Positions 1 to 7,749 of a stretch of 64,000 nucleotides of DNA are shown one piece after another. The DNA lies in NCBI RefSeq assembly GCF_003072125.1, contig NZ_QCYH01000001.1, forward strand, positions 701,909-765,908. The letters run 5' to 3'. This DNA is from Pelagivirga sediminicola (GTDB taxonomy: Bacteria; Pseudomonadota; Alphaproteobacteria; Rhodobacterales; Rhodobacteraceae). Every line of letters starts with the position of its first letter. Positions within the stretch are counted from its first letter, which is position 1. The translations under genes and the position numbers were made by a program. The notes below the pieces were generated by a model. That model made no database searches. It worked only from the letters and a program-made list of their open reading frames with translations, and was not told the DNA's origin.

Positions 1-386
1 TGCCGGGTAAAGCTGGCGACCGAGGTCTTGCCATTGGTGCCGGTCACGGCAACCATCACCTCGGGCTGCGCGCCGAACCAGAGCGCGGCGGCAAAGGCGA
101 GCGCGGCGCGCGGATCCTCGGTCACGACCAGCGCGGCATCCGCGCCCTTCAGCACATCGGCGGCGATGCGCGCGCCCTGCGCGTCCGTCAGAATGGCGCT
201 GGCGCCCATGCGCAGCGCGTATTGAATGAACTCGCCGCCATGCACCCGGCTGCCCGGCAAGGCGGCAAAGAGCGTGCCGTCCTTCACCTTGCGGCTGTCC
301 ACGGCCAGCCCGGTGATGCGCGCCTGCGCGCCGCCCTTGGCGCTAAGGCCCAGATCCGCCAGTGTCCGTTCCTGCCCCGCCGCCAT
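1..386 (-). CDS. murE: UDP-N-acetylmuramyl-tripeptide synthetase MurE, N-terminal part (cut by window edge)
   Basis: MurE is the cytoplasmic ATP-dependent ligase that adds the third amino acid (meso-diaminopimelate in Gram-negatives) to UDP-MurNAc-dipeptide. Reading the minus strand from the ATG at 386 gives 128 residues. They carry the MurE/MurF N-terminal signature DSRKVKDGTLFAALPG at about 30-45 and the Mur-ligase ATP-binding loop VTGTNGKTS at about 114-122. The frame stays open to base 1, so the C-terminal two thirds lie outside the window. The start follows the ftsI stop by 12 bases with a GGGGCAGG stretch between, which fits translational coupling in the dcw operon. Confidence 0.93.
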   Translation of the reverse strand, partial: MAAGQERTLADLGLSAKGGAQARITGLAVDSRKVKDGTLFAALPGSRVHGGEFIQYALRMGASAILTDAQGARIAADVLKGADAALVVTEDPRAALAFAAALWFGAQPEVMVAVTGTNGKTSVASFTR

Positions 387-398
387 GACCTGCCCCGC

Positions 399-2198
399 TC
401 AATCGCCGTCCGAAAAAGATGTCAGCGTTATATCAGGCAGCACGGCAGGTTCAATCGCGGGACGCAGGCCCAAAAGCGGCGCAACGCGGGCGACGATCTC
501 GGACGAGACCGGCACCGCCGTCCAGCCCGCGGTGCGGCGCGGCTTGTCGCCCGATGTCTCGACCGGCTCGTCCAGGGTGACGACCAGCACATATTTGGGA
601 TCATCCGCCGGGAACATGGAGGCGAATGTCGCGATTACCTTGTCCTCGTAATAGCCGCCGCCGTTTTCTTTGGGCTTGTCCGCCGTGCCCGTCTTGCCGC
701 CCACGGCATAGCCCGGAACCTCGCCCATGCTGGCGGTTCCGCTGGTCACGACGCGGCGCAGCATGTCGCGCGAGGCGCGGGCGACGGCGGCTGTCATCAC
801 CCGCTCGCCCTGTTGCGGCAAATCCTGCTTCAGCAGCGTCGGTTTGACATAGCGCCCGCCATTGGCAATGGCCGCATACCCGGCCGCCAGATGCAGCGGT
901 GTCGAGGACAGGCCGTGCCCGTAGGAAATGGTGACAGTGGACAGATCCGTCCAACGCTTGGGCATCAGGGGCTGGCCGCCCGACGCTTCGATCATCTCGA
1001 AATCGACCGGCTTGAAGAAGCCCAGCGTTTTCAGAAACTCCTGCTGTCGCTCGGGCCCGATCTGCAGCGCAAGGCGTCCGGTGCCCCGGTTGGAGCTTTC
1101 CACGATGATATCCGACACGCTGAGCTTGCCAAAGTTCTTGCCGTTGAATTCGCCGATCCGGTGACCGCCCACGCGCATCGGGCCGGCGGTGTCGATGATC
1201 GTTTCGGAATTGACCAAGCCCAGCTGCATCGCCTGCGCCGCCGCGAAGATCTTGAAGGTCGAGCCCAGCTCGTACACCCCCTGCACCGCGCGGTTGAACA
1301 GCGGGCTGTCGGCCGCTTTGCCCTGCACCAGAGGGCGGGGGCGGTCGTTGGGGTCGAAATCCGGCAGGGACGCGATCGAGACGATCTCGCCGGTATGCAC
1401 ATCCATCAGGATCGCCGCGGCACCCTTGGCGTTCATGATGCTCATGCCGCCGGCCAGCACCCGCTCGACCGCCGCCTGCACCGACAGATCCAGCGACAGC
1501 GTCAAGGGCTCGTGGTTCTGGGCCGGATCGCGCAGCCGCTCGTCATAGTATTTCTCGATGCCCGCGACGCCGATCACCTCGGCAGCATGCACGCCTTCGC
1601 GGCCGAACCCGGCGCCGCCCAGAACATGCGCGGCCAGCGTGCCGTTGGGATAAAGACGCATCTCGCGCGGGCCGAACAGCAGCCCCGGCTCGCCGATGTC
1701 ATGCACGGCCTGCATCTGCTCGGGGCTGATTTTCTTCTTGATCCACAGGAACTTGCGCTTGCCGGTGAAATCGCGGACCAGACGGTCCTCTTTCAGATCC
1801 GGAAAGATCTTGACCAGCCTCTGGGCGGTCTTTTCCGGCTCGATCATCTGCTGGGGCTGGGCATAAAGGCTGTGGGTGTCGAAATTCGTCGCCAGAATCC
1901 GCCCCTTGCGATCGACGATATCGGCGCGCTGCGCGAGGATGCCCGCCCCCGCCGCGCTGGTGCGCGGCTCGGCCGGTTCGGTCTGCGCAAGGATGCCCAT
2001 GCGCAGGCCGATGACGCCGAACGCGCAGAAGAACATCGTGCCCAGCACCAGAAGCCGCCCCTCGGCGCGGCGGCGCGCCTTGTCGCGCATCGCCTCGTGG
2101 CGCAGGCGGATGTTCTCGCGCTCGATCGCGTCGGGGTTTTCGCCCTTTTCGCGGGCGGGCAGGATACGCGCCAGCGGGCGCAGCGGTGTGCGGATCAT
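399..2198 (-). CDS. ftsI: Peptidoglycan D,D-transpeptidase FtsI (PBP3)
   Basis: This is the septal transpeptidase that cross-links peptidoglycan at the division site, partnering FtsW and the FtsQLB complex. The 599-residue protein has a basic cytoplasmic N-terminus, one membrane segment at about 48-68, a PBP dimer domain, and a transpeptidase domain. All three catalytic motifs are intact: STFK at 313-316 (nucleophile S313), SSN at 368-370 and KTG at 502-504. Length is normal for the family. The ATG overlaps the ftsL stop by 4 bases (ATGA), typical of coupled dcw genes; murE follows 12 bases downstream. Confidence 0.97.
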   Translation of the reverse strand: MIRTPLRPLARILPAREKGENPDAIERENIRLRHEAMRDKARRRAEGRLLVLGTMFFCAFGVIGLRMGILAQTEPAEPRTSAAGAGILAQRADIVDRKGRILATNFDTHSLYAQPQQMIEPEKTAQRLVKIFPDLKEDRLVRDFTGKRKFLWIKKKISPEQMQAVHDIGEPGLLFGPREMRLYPNGTLAAHVLGGAGFGREGVHAAEVIGVAGIEKYYDERLRDPAQNHEPLTLSLDLSVQAAVERVLAGGMSIMNAKGAAAILMDVHTGEIVSIASLPDFDPNDRPRPLVQGKAADSPLFNRAVQGVYELGSTFKIFAAAQAMQLGLVNSETIIDTAGPMRVGGHRIGEFNGKNFGKLSVSDIIVESSNRGTGRLALQIGPERQQEFLKTLGFFKPVDFEMIEASGGQPLMPKRWTDLSTVTISYGHGLSSTPLHLAAGYAAIANGGRYVKPTLLKQDLPQQGERVMTAAVARASRDMLRRVVTSGTASMGEVPGYAVGGKTGTADKPKENGGGYYEDKVIATFASMFPADDPKYVLVVTLDEPVETSGDKPRRTAGWTAVPVSSEIVARVAPLLGLRPAIEPAVLPDITLTSFSDGD

Positions 2199-2551
2199 TC
2201 TGCCACCTCCTCGGTGCCGCTCGATACCTCGACCGAGGCGGAGAAATCTATGCGCAAATCCACCTCCGGCGGGAAATCCACCTGATCGATGCGCCCGAAC
2301 TGCCCCGCCTCCAGCGGCATCAGCTCAAGCCGGTCAAAGTTGATGTCGGCCAGCTCGCGCAGCCGCGCGGGCCGGTTCAGATAGGCCCATTCGGCGTTCA
2401 ACACGCGCAGCCGCTGGCGCGCCGTCGAAATCCGCGTCTCCAGCCGCTCCGCATGGCTGATGGCGGCCTGCGTGCGATAGTTTTCATGGTAGGCCCAGTA
2501 GGCCAGCCCGATCACGGCCAAGGCACTGAGAACGTAAAACAAACTGCGCAT
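2195..2551 (-). CDS. ftsL: Cell division protein FtsL
   Basis: FtsL is a small bitopic divisome protein that forms a complex with FtsQ and FtsB and activates FtsWI. The 118-residue product has a short cytoplasmic tip, a membrane helix at about 5-21, and then a periplasmic heptad-type coiled coil at about 27-60 rich in Arg, Leu and Ala. The sequence itself is poorly conserved, as is usual for FtsL. The call rests on size, topology and position between rsmH and ftsI. Its ATG shares one base with the rsmH stop (TAATG) and its end overlaps ftsI by 4 bases. Confidence 0.88.
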   Translation of the reverse strand: MRSLFYVLSALAVIGLAYWAYHENYRTQAAISHAERLETRISTARQRLRVLNAEWAYLNRPARLRELADINFDRLELMPLEAGQFGRIDQVDFPPEVDLRIDFSASVEVSSGTEEVAE

Positions 2552-3540
2552 TATCTATCCCCTTTCAGCAGCGGCATCCCCAATGCCTTGCGATCCGTCA
2601 CGCCGGGCGCCTCGGCGGTGCGCACCGCGACGCGCAGCTTGGCGCTGCGGCTGCGCGGGTTCGCGGCCAGCTCGGCCTCATCCGCGGTGATCGCCTTGCG
2701 GCTTTTCAGCGTGAACTGGCGCGGCTGCGCGGCCTCTGCCGGCGCGTGGCGGCTGCCGCCGCCGCCGCCATCGCTGCGATCCTGCAGGAAACGTTTCACC
2801 ATGCGGTCCTCGATCGAATGAAATGTCACGACAGCCAGAATACCGCCGGGTTTGAGCGCGCGCTCCGCCGCCTCCAGCCCGCCGATCAGCTCGCCATATT
2901 CGTCGTTCACGGCGATGCGGATCGCCTGAAAGCTGCGCGTCGCCGGATGGGCCTGCCCCGGCTTGGAGCGCGGCAGGCATTTCTCGACGATCTCGGCCAG
3001 CTGAAGCGTGCTGACAATCGGCACCTCCGCGCGTTTTTTCACGATGGCGCGCGCAATCCGGCGGCTGGCGCGCTCCTCGCCATAAAGATACAGGATGTCG
3101 GCCAGCGCGCCTTCGTCCGCAGTGTTGACCAGATCGGCCGCCGTCGGACCATTCTGGCTCATCCGCATGTCGAGCGGGCCGTCGCGCATGAAGGAAAAGC
3201 CGCGCTGCGCCTGATCGAGCTGCATGGAACTGACCCCAAGATCCAGAACGATACCGTCCAGCCCTTGCGCATAGTCATCCAGCCTGGAGAAGACCCCCTC
3301 GACCAGCTCCACCCGGTCCCCGAACGGCGCGGCCCACTCTGCCGCCATCTCCAGCGCTGCGGGATCGCGGTCAACGCCGATCACCTTGCCCGCCCCCGCG
3401 GCCAGCAGCGCGCGCGCATAGCCGCCCGCGCCCAGCGTGCCGTCAAGCCACGTGCCGGACACGGGCGACGCCGCCTCGATCAGCGGGGCGATCAATACGG
3501 GAATATGCGGAGCATCATCGGAGGGCGCGGCAGCGGACAT
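2551..3540 (-). CDS. rsmH: 16S rRNA (cytosine-1402-N4)-methyltransferase RsmH
   Basis: RsmH (MraW) methylates N4 of C1402 in the ribosomal decoding centre using S-adenosylmethionine. The 329-residue protein begins with HIPVL near 13-17. The SAM-binding loop follows as [11 protein letters not shown] near 32-42, and the conserved motif [12 protein letters not shown] lies at about 95-110. A C-terminal [12 protein letters not shown] motif, hallmark of the family, is present. It lies 3 bases downstream of the mraZ stop and is coupled to ftsL, the standard dcw order. Confidence 0.97.
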   Translation of the reverse strand: MSAAAPSDDAPHIPVLIAPLIEAASPVSGTWLDGTLGAGGYARALLAAGAGKVIGVDRDPAALEMAAEWAAPFGDRVELVEGVFSRLDDYAQGLDGIVLDLGVSSMQLDQAQRGFSFMRDGPLDMRMSQNGPTAADLVNTADEGALADILYLYGEERASRRIARAIVKKRAEVPIVSTLQLAEIVEKCLPRSKPGQAHPATRSFQAIRIAVNDEYGELIGGLEAAERALKPGGILAVVTFHSIEDRMVKRFLQDRSDGGGGGSRHAPAEAAQPRQFTLKSRKAITADEAELAANPRSRSAKLRVAVRTAEAPGVTDRKALGMPLLKGDR

Positions 3541-3543
3541 CGC

Positions 3544-4047
3544 CTATTCCCCCTTCGGTCCATCCAGGAAAACCAGCGGATCGAAATCCTCGGGCAGATC
3601 GTCCAGCCACTCTTCGGTTCGCGCGGCTTCCTCGGATTCGTATGTTTCGGGCTTCCAGATCTGGAACGTATCGCCCGCGGCGATGAAGAATGCCTCATTC
3701 TCCAGCCCGATCTTGGCGCGCAGCTTGGCCGGCAGCACAAGGCGGCCGGTCTCGTCCACGGTGGTCGGAAAGGACTGCCCGTGAAAGAGGCGCTGCAGCA
3801 TCTTGCGCTCCATCGAGCCGCGCGGCAGCGCGTCGATCTTGTCGTCGACCTCGCTGATGGCGTCGACGGTGTAGCATTCCAGGTAATTGCGGCGATGGTC
3901 GCCATAGACGATGATCAATTCGGGCGGCAGACCATCGGTCCAGTTCGGGTCGGACGCCTCGATCACACGGCGAAAAAGGGCCGGGATCGAGACCCTGCCC
4001 TTGCTGTCCACCTTGTGGTGGCTTTCACCTCTGAACCTGCGTGCCAC
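3544..4047 (-). CDS. mraZ: Division/cell wall cluster transcriptional regulator MraZ
   Basis: MraZ is a DNA-binding protein of the AbrB/SpoVT fold that sits first in the dcw operon and autoregulates it in the bacteria studied. The 167-residue protein contains the two tandem MraZ motifs DSKGRVSIPALFR (about 14-26) and DETGRLVLPAKLR (about 98-110). The start codon is GTG at 4047, preceded by AAGGGG about 10 bases upstream. An acidic C-terminal tail of about 25 residues extends beyond the core domain. It is preceded by an unusually long leader rather than a short 5' UTR. Confidence 0.96.
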   Translation of the reverse strand: MARRFRGESHHKVDSKGRVSIPALFRRVIEASDPNWTDGLPPELIIVYGDHRRNYLECYTVDAISEVDDKIDALPRGSMERKMLQRLFHGQSFPTTVDETGRLVLPAKLRAKIGLENEAFFIAAGDTFQIWKPETYESEEAARTEEWLDDLPEDFDPLVFLDGPKGE

Positions 4048-4164
4048 TTATGCGGCCCCTTGCCCTGCCTCGTTTGGTCGAATTCGTGCCCTCAAACGAA
4101 AACGACGGATTGAGCTGCTGCCACTGCCCAATCCGCCGCCCTCGTCCCGCGTCTAGCGGGGTGT

Positions 4165-4371
4165 CCGACTGCGCGCGCCACCTGGGGGGATGTCTGCTCG
4201 CTCGCGCGCCGGATCTCTTTGTTGCGATGAAGGCGGATGCCTGTATGAAACCTGACTTTGGTTATTATTTCGGGATCGTTTGGTGTCCCTTTGTTTGTCG
4301 TCCCGTCCTCATCACGCTTATAGGGATGCCATGGGAATTCATGGCACGCAACTAAAAAATGATCCGTCCGA
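4165..4371 (-). ncRNA. Candidate UpsM-like leader RNA of the dcw cluster
   Basis: The 666 bases between mraZ and the DinB gene hold no credible ORF. In Rhodobacter sphaeroides the dcw operon has an extended 5' leader whose first part accumulates as the abundant sRNA UpsM. By position and length this stretch is the equivalent place. If transcription starts near 4371 (predicted promoter 4378-4407), the leader is about 325 nt. Visible stems include TGCCATG/CATGGCA (4327-4346) near the 5' end and CCCGC/GCGGG (4146-4160) just past the proposed 3' end. A third stem, GGCGGATTG/CAATCCGTC (4104-4137), lies closer to mraZ. Exact ends are inferred from the known UpsM length, not seen. Confidence 0.4.
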
Positions 4372-4377
4372 CCACAG

Positions 4378-4407
4378 CATATAGTTATCCACAGGAGTAC
4401 AAAACAA
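4378..4407 (-). promoter_or_regulatory. Predicted mraZ/leader promoter containing a perfect DnaA box
   Basis: On the minus strand TTGTTT (4407-4402) and TATATG (4383-4378) are separated by 18 bases (17 if CTATAT is the -10), a plausible sigma-70 promoter. The spacer contains TGTGGATAA, the complement of TTATCCACA (4385-4393), which is the exact high-affinity DnaA box. DnaA bound there would sit between -35 and -10. The box is seen directly; promoter activity and DnaA control are inferred. Confidence 0.5.
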
Positions 4408-4493
4408 GATCATGTGACACGGATTTGTGAAGATACGCATAACCTAGCGTGAAGAACGCGTTCTCTCGCCATATTTAGTGGCATCAAAGATGA

Positions 4494-4556
4494 CCCATAT
4501 TTTTCCCATAATTTCCCGAAATAATATGGAGAGGGTGCGTTTCCCGCCATCTTCCC
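4494..4556 (-). promoter_or_regulatory. Phased GGGAA-type repeats, candidate MraZ boxes
   Basis: On the minus strand GGG cores lie at 4556-4554, 4545-4543, 4517-4515, 4507-4505 and 4496-4494. The spacing is 11 bases in the first pair and 10 and 11 in the last three, mostly inside GGGAAA. Another pair lies at 4695-4693 and 4685-4683, spaced 10. MraZ of other bacteria binds short G-rich direct repeats with about one helical turn between them. The spacing fits, but the sites are about 100-300 bases upstream of the predicted promoter. Confidence 0.4.
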
Positions 4557-4569
4557 GACGTCTGGACGC

Positions 4570-4600
4570 GCCGAATCGCAGATTCGCCCACCGATTCGGC
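4570..4600. promoter_or_regulatory. Three GANTC methylation sites within an inverted repeat
   Basis: GAATC at 4573-4577 and GATTC at 4581-4585 and 4593-4597 fall within 25 bases. The outer two are embedded in a perfect 9-base inverted repeat, GCCGAATCG (4570-4578) and CGATTCGGC (4592-4600). GANTC is the target of the cell-cycle methyltransferase CcrM in Alphaproteobacteria, and GcrA activates promoters carrying methylated sites. A role in cell-cycle control of the dcw operon is inference. Confidence 0.45.
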
Positions 4601-4713
4601 CAGCAACCCGGCGAAACCCACGCTTTTCGCGCTGCCGAGTCGCCTGGTGCAGCCTCCGGACAGGTCGCGGCGCGCACTTCATCCCATGATTTCCCATGGA
4701 GACCGCGCGCGGA

Positions 4714-5223
4714 TTACATCCCGATATCGTTCGGCATGAAAATCAGGTCCGTCGGTCCCGGCCGCGCGCCTGCGGCGGTCAGCATCGCGTGAACCTGTCC
4801 GCGATGATGGGTCTGGTGGTTGAAAAAATGCTGCACGCACAGACCCATCGGCAGGACCTGCCCCAGCGCGCCCGAGTGCCATGACAGATCACCGGCCAGC
4901 CGCTCGGGCGCCACCCTCCCCGACCATTCCAGAATGCGCTGGTCGGCCTGCACCCGCGCCGATTTGTAACCGGCCCATGTCGACATCATATCCGCGCTGT
5001 CCTGAATCCCGCCACCGGGCGGCGCCCCGCCGTCAAACCGCGCCATCCATGTCAGGTCGGCCCATAGCAAATGGTTGAGCGTTCCCGCGATCGAGCCGAA
5101 GAACGCGGCCCGATCCTGCCTGCGCGCCGCATCGCTCAGCATATCGGCCGCCGCAACCTGCCCGGCGTTTTGCCACATATTGTAGCGCGCCATCAGCGCA
5201 CATGACGAAGGAGAGACACTCAT
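4714..5223 (-). CDS. DinB family protein
   Basis: A member of the DinB/YfiT four-helix-bundle superfamily, which binds a divalent metal through three histidines and often acts as a thiol-dependent transferase or hydrolase. The 169-residue protein starts at MSVSPSS (5223); an ATG five codons upstream is less likely. The motifs ARYNMWQN near the N-terminus, LNHLLWAD (first His) and HFFNHQTHHRGQ (second and third His) are characteristic. The substrate cannot be told from sequence. It is separated by 160 bases from the DUF2842 gene upstream, and its 3' end borders the mraZ regulatory region. Confidence 0.88.
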   Translation of the reverse strand: MSVSPSSCALMARYNMWQNAGQVAAADMLSDAARRQDRAAFFGSIAGTLNHLLWADLTWMARFDGGAPPGGGIQDSADMMSTWAGYKSARVQADQRILEWSGRVAPERLAGDLSWHSGALGQVLPMGLCVQHFFNHQTHHRGQVHAMLTAAGARPGPTDLIFMPNDIGM

Positions 5224-5352
5224 CAGAACAGCCTCCAAGGGATCGGCGGGCCGCCCACCTGCGAGCCGCTCTCTTGTTCATGCCAATGCGTTCGGCACGC
5301 CCCTGATACGCTGTTTTTCGGGCGGAACGCGCGCTCTATACACCTGCTGCGC

Positions 5353-5375
5353 TTTTCTTGGGACAAATACCCAAG
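5353..5375. repeat. Intergenic motif TTTTCTTGGnnCAAATACCC, copy 1
   Basis: Just past the DUF2842 stop the plus strand reads TTTTCTTGG, two bases, then CAAATACCC, and continues as CCAAG so that CTTGGG/CCCAAG forms a short hairpin. The same consensus recurs at 25393-25412 beside another gene 3' end. No U-run follows in the direction of transcription, so it is not a standard terminator. Confidence 0.5.
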
Positions 5376-5383
5376 GCCCGGCC

Positions 5384-5626
5384 CTATCCGCGCGGATCGT
5401 CCTGCGTGCGGGGCGCATCGGGGTCCGCCTGCCCAATGCCGAGAAAGACGAATTTCAGCGGCAACATCCAGGCGAACCCGACGAAGACATAGACCAGAAG
5501 CGTCGCCCATCCCGGCAGCGCGGGCAGGACCGCGATCAGGCTGACCGCGGCCACGACATAGGCCGGCAGCCCGATCAGAAGGATCACCAGCGACCAGCGC
5601 CGCCGCGCGGTATAGCTGAGGGGCAT
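5384..5626 (-). CDS. DUF2842 domain-containing membrane protein
   Basis: A small 80-residue inner-membrane protein with two hydrophobic segments at about 12-34 and 39-62 joined by a short loop (PALPGW), and a polar Asp/Arg-rich tail. The N-terminal SYTARRRW and the segment FAWMLPLKFVF match the DUF2842 family, which is found mainly in Alphaproteobacteria. Function is unknown. It lies 43 bases downstream of the purA stop on the same strand and may be cotranscribed with purA. Confidence 0.8.
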   Translation of the reverse strand: MPLSYTARRRWSLVILLIGLPAYVVAAVSLIAVLPALPGWATLLVYVFVGFAWMLPLKFVFLGIGQADPDAPRTQDDPRG

Positions 5627-5669
5627 GGGCGTCTCCTTTGCTGCGGGGCTTGCCTGCGCGGCCCCGGCG

Positions 5670-6965
5670 TCAGTCGGCGAAGGGGTCCGTGACCAATATC
5701 GTGTCTTCGCGTTCCGGCGATGTGGACAATAGCGCGACGGGGCATTCGATCAACTCCTCGACGCGGCGCACGTATTTGATCGCGCCGGCAGGCAGGTCGG
5801 CCCAGCTGCGCGCGCCCTCGGTCGATTCGCTCCAGCCGGGCATCTCCTCGTAGATCGGCTTGCAGCGCCATTGCAGGTCAGAGGCGGTGGGCAGATATTC
5901 CAGCACCTCGCCGTCCAGCTCGTAGCCGGTGCAGATGCGCAAGGTCTCGAACCCGTCGAGCACGTCGAGTTTGGTCAGCGCGATGCCCTTGACGCCCGAG
6001 GTCGCGCAGGTCTGGCGCACCAGCGCCGCGTCGAACCAGCCACAGCGCCGCTGGCGCCCCGTCACGGTGCCAAACTCGCGCCCCCGCTCGCCCAGCCGCT
6101 GGCCGTTGTCGTCGTCCAGCTCGGTCGGGAACGGCCCCTCGCCCACGCGGGTGGTGTAGGCCTTGACGATGCCCAGCACATAGTTGATCGCGCCGGGGCC
6201 GAGGCCGACGCCGGTCGCGGCCTGCCCCGCGATCACGTTGGAGGACGTGACAAAGGGATAGGTGCCGAAATCGATGTCCAGCAACGCGCCTTGCGCGCCC
6301 TCGAAAAGGATCCGCTTGCCGGCCTTGCGCTTGTCGTTCAGCACCTTCCAGACGGGCGCCGCGTATTGCAGGATCTCGGGCGCGATATCGCGCAGCTGCT
6401 GAACCAGCGCGTCGCGGTCCACCGGCTCGATCCCCAGTCCCCGGCGCAGCGGATCGTGATGCTGCAGCGCGCGGTCCACCCGCGCCTCCAGCGTGGCCAG
6501 ATCGCCGAGGTCGGCCACCCGGACGGACCGGCGGCCGACCTTGTCCTCGTAGGCGGGGCCGATGCCGCGCCCGGTGGTGCCGATCTTGGTGCCCTTGCTG
6601 GCGGCCTCTTCGCGGGCGCGGTCCAACTCGCCATGGATGGGCAGGATCAGCGGCGTGTTCTCGGCGATCATCAGCGTCTCGGGCGTGATCTCGACCCCCT
6701 GCTCGCGGATCTTGGCGATCTCGGCCACAAGGTGCCATGGATCCAGCACAACGCCGTTGCCGATCACCGACAGCTTGCCGCCGCGCACCACGCCCGAGGG
6801 CAGCGCGTTCAGCTTGTAGACCTCGCCATCCACAACCAGCGTATGACCGGCATTATGCCCGCCCTGAAAGCGCGCGATGACATCGGACCGCTCGCTGAGC
6901 CAATCGACGATCTTGCCTTTTCCCTCGTCGCCCCACTGGGCGCCCACGACGACGACGTTTGCCAT
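5670..6965 (-). CDS. purA: Adenylosuccinate synthetase PurA
   Basis: PurA makes adenylosuccinate from IMP, aspartate and GTP, the first committed step to AMP. The 431-residue protein begins [18 protein letters not shown], the canonical GTP-binding N-terminus. Other family motifs are GHNAGHT, the catalytic-loop signature [17 protein letters not shown], and [11 protein letters not shown]. An in-frame extension to 7199 exists but is rejected: the ATG at 6965 has GAGGT 9 bases upstream and gives the usual length. It is divergent from secG. Confidence 0.97.
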   Translation of the reverse strand: MANVVVVGAQWGDEGKGKIVDWLSERSDVIARFQGGHNAGHTLVVDGEVYKLNALPSGVVRGGKLSVIGNGVVLDPWHLVAEIAKIREQGVEITPETLMIAENTPLILPIHGELDRAREEAASKGTKIGTTGRGIGPAYEDKVGRRSVRVADLGDLATLEARVDRALQHHDPLRRGLGIEPVDRDALVQQLRDIAPEILQYAAPVWKVLNDKRKAGKRILFEGAQGALLDIDFGTYPFVTSSNVIAGQAATGVGLGPGAINYVLGIVKAYTTRVGEGPFPTELDDDNGQRLGERGREFGTVTGRQRRCGWFDAALVRQTCATSGVKGIALTKLDVLDGFETLRICTGYELDGEVLEYLPTASDLQWRCKPIYEEMPGWSESTEGARSWADLPAGAIKYVRRVEELIECPVALLSTSPEREDTILVTDPFAD

Positions 6966-7198
6966 GACGGACCTCATATCATTCCGGTAAAACCCGCGCC
7001 CTTGTAGCGATGCCGGGCGGGGGGCGAAACCTCTAAAGCAGCGCGCCCGATTCATCGCCGCCCGATTTGGCGCAAATTGCCCGTGCCCGTCCGGCAACGC
7101 CCCGCCGCGCCCGCGCATGCCGGGTTGCGGGGCGCGGCGAAATTCCATAGATAGCCCCCAACAGGTCATCAGACTTCCCCTACCCGGCAGGCCGCTCA

Positions 7199-7570
7199 AT
7201 GGAAAACGTCGTTCTCATCATCCACCTTCTTCTGGCACTGTCGCTGATCGGCGCGGTGCTGCTGCAACGCTCCGAAGGCGGCGGGCTTGGCATGGGCGGC
7301 GGCGGAGGTGGCGGCGGCCGCGTCGCGGGCCGCTCGGCGGGCACGGCCATGGGCAAGCTGACATGGCTGCTGGCCGCTGCCTTCATCTGCACCTCGATGG
7401 CGCTGACCATCATCGCGGCCAGCAATTCGGCAGGCGGATCGGTTCTGGACCGGCTGGTCGACGCGCCCGCCCGCACCGAGGCCCCGGACGAGACGGACGC
7501 CGCCAGCGGCACCCTGCAGGCCCCCGGCGAGGACGACGCCGACGCCCCCCTGCTGCCCACGGCCGAGTAA
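7199..7570 (+). CDS. secG: Preprotein translocase subunit SecG
   Basis: SecG is the small subunit of the SecYEG channel that stimulates protein export. The 123-residue protein has the typical two membrane helices (about 4-22 and 53-73). They are separated by the conserved [15 protein letters not shown] loop, here with an eight-glycine run, followed by an acidic Ala/Asp-rich C-terminal tail as in other Alphaproteobacteria. It is followed by a strong intrinsic terminator and then pyrG. Confidence 0.94.
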   Translation: MENVVLIIHLLLALSLIGAVLLQRSEGGGLGMGGGGGGGGRVAGRSAGTAMGKLTWLLAAAFICTSMALTIIAASNSAGGSVLDRLVDAPARTEAPDETDAASGTLQAPGEDDADAPLLPTAE

Positions 7571-7585
7571 TCCATTTCATGATCC

Positions 7586-7611
7586 GGGCCGCCCTTGTGC
7601 GGCCCTTTTTT
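7586..7611 (+). terminator. Rho-independent terminator of secG
   Basis: A perfect 7-base GC stem, GGGCCGC (7586-7592) and GCGGCCC (7599-7605), with a 6-base loop, is followed directly by six T residues (7606-7611). It lies 15 bases past the secG stop. Confidence 0.93.
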
Positions 7612-7628
7612 GAAAGCCCGCGGCGCTG

Positions 7629-7657
7629 TTGCGCGCGCCGCCCGAATCCTCTATGGC
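7629..7657 (+). promoter_or_regulatory. Predicted pyrG promoter
   Basis: TTGCGC (7629-7634) and TATGGC (7652-7657) are separated by exactly 17 bases, between the secG terminator and pyrG. Initiation about 7 bases after the -10 would fall at about 7662-7664, where the outer stem of the leader structure begins. Confidence 0.5.
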
Positions 7658-7661
7658 TCAA

Positions 7662-7740
7662 GTCCCGTGATGCTGCGGTTTCTTGATGCCGCAAACGCAC
7701 AGAATCAGGCCCGTTTTCGAGGCCCATCATCACGGGGGAC
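7662..7740 (+). promoter_or_regulatory. Structured pyrG leader, candidate cis-regulatory RNA
   Basis: The outer arms GTCCCGTGATG (7662-7672) and CATCAC-GGGGGAC (7728-7740) pair with a two-G bulge. The second arm contains the only G-rich ribosome-binding candidate (GGGGGA, 7734-7739), 10 bases before the pyrG ATG. Inside lie two more stems, TGCGG/CCGCA (7674-7678 with 7689-7693) and GGCC/GGCC (7708-7711 with 7721-7724), making a three-way junction. Pairing is seen in the sequence; a regulatory role is inferred. Confidence 0.45.
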
Positions 7741-7749
7741 CGCCTGCCA

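Noticed and set aside
222..2285. 687-residue plus-strand ORF
   Set aside because: Antisense to ftsI, whose catalytic motifs are intact. Arg/His/Ala-rich composition marks it as a GC-bias shadow.
4327..4346. TGCCATG-GGAATT-CATGGCA palindrome as a terminator
   Set aside because: On the minus strand the T-run lies before, not after, the stem. It is more likely part of the leader RNA fold.
4410..4697. 95-residue minus-strand ORF in the mraZ upstream region
   Set aside because: No family motifs, overlaps the promoter features, and another short ORF covers the same bases in a different frame.
5871..7007. 378-residue plus-strand ORF
   Set aside because: Antisense to purA; no family motif.
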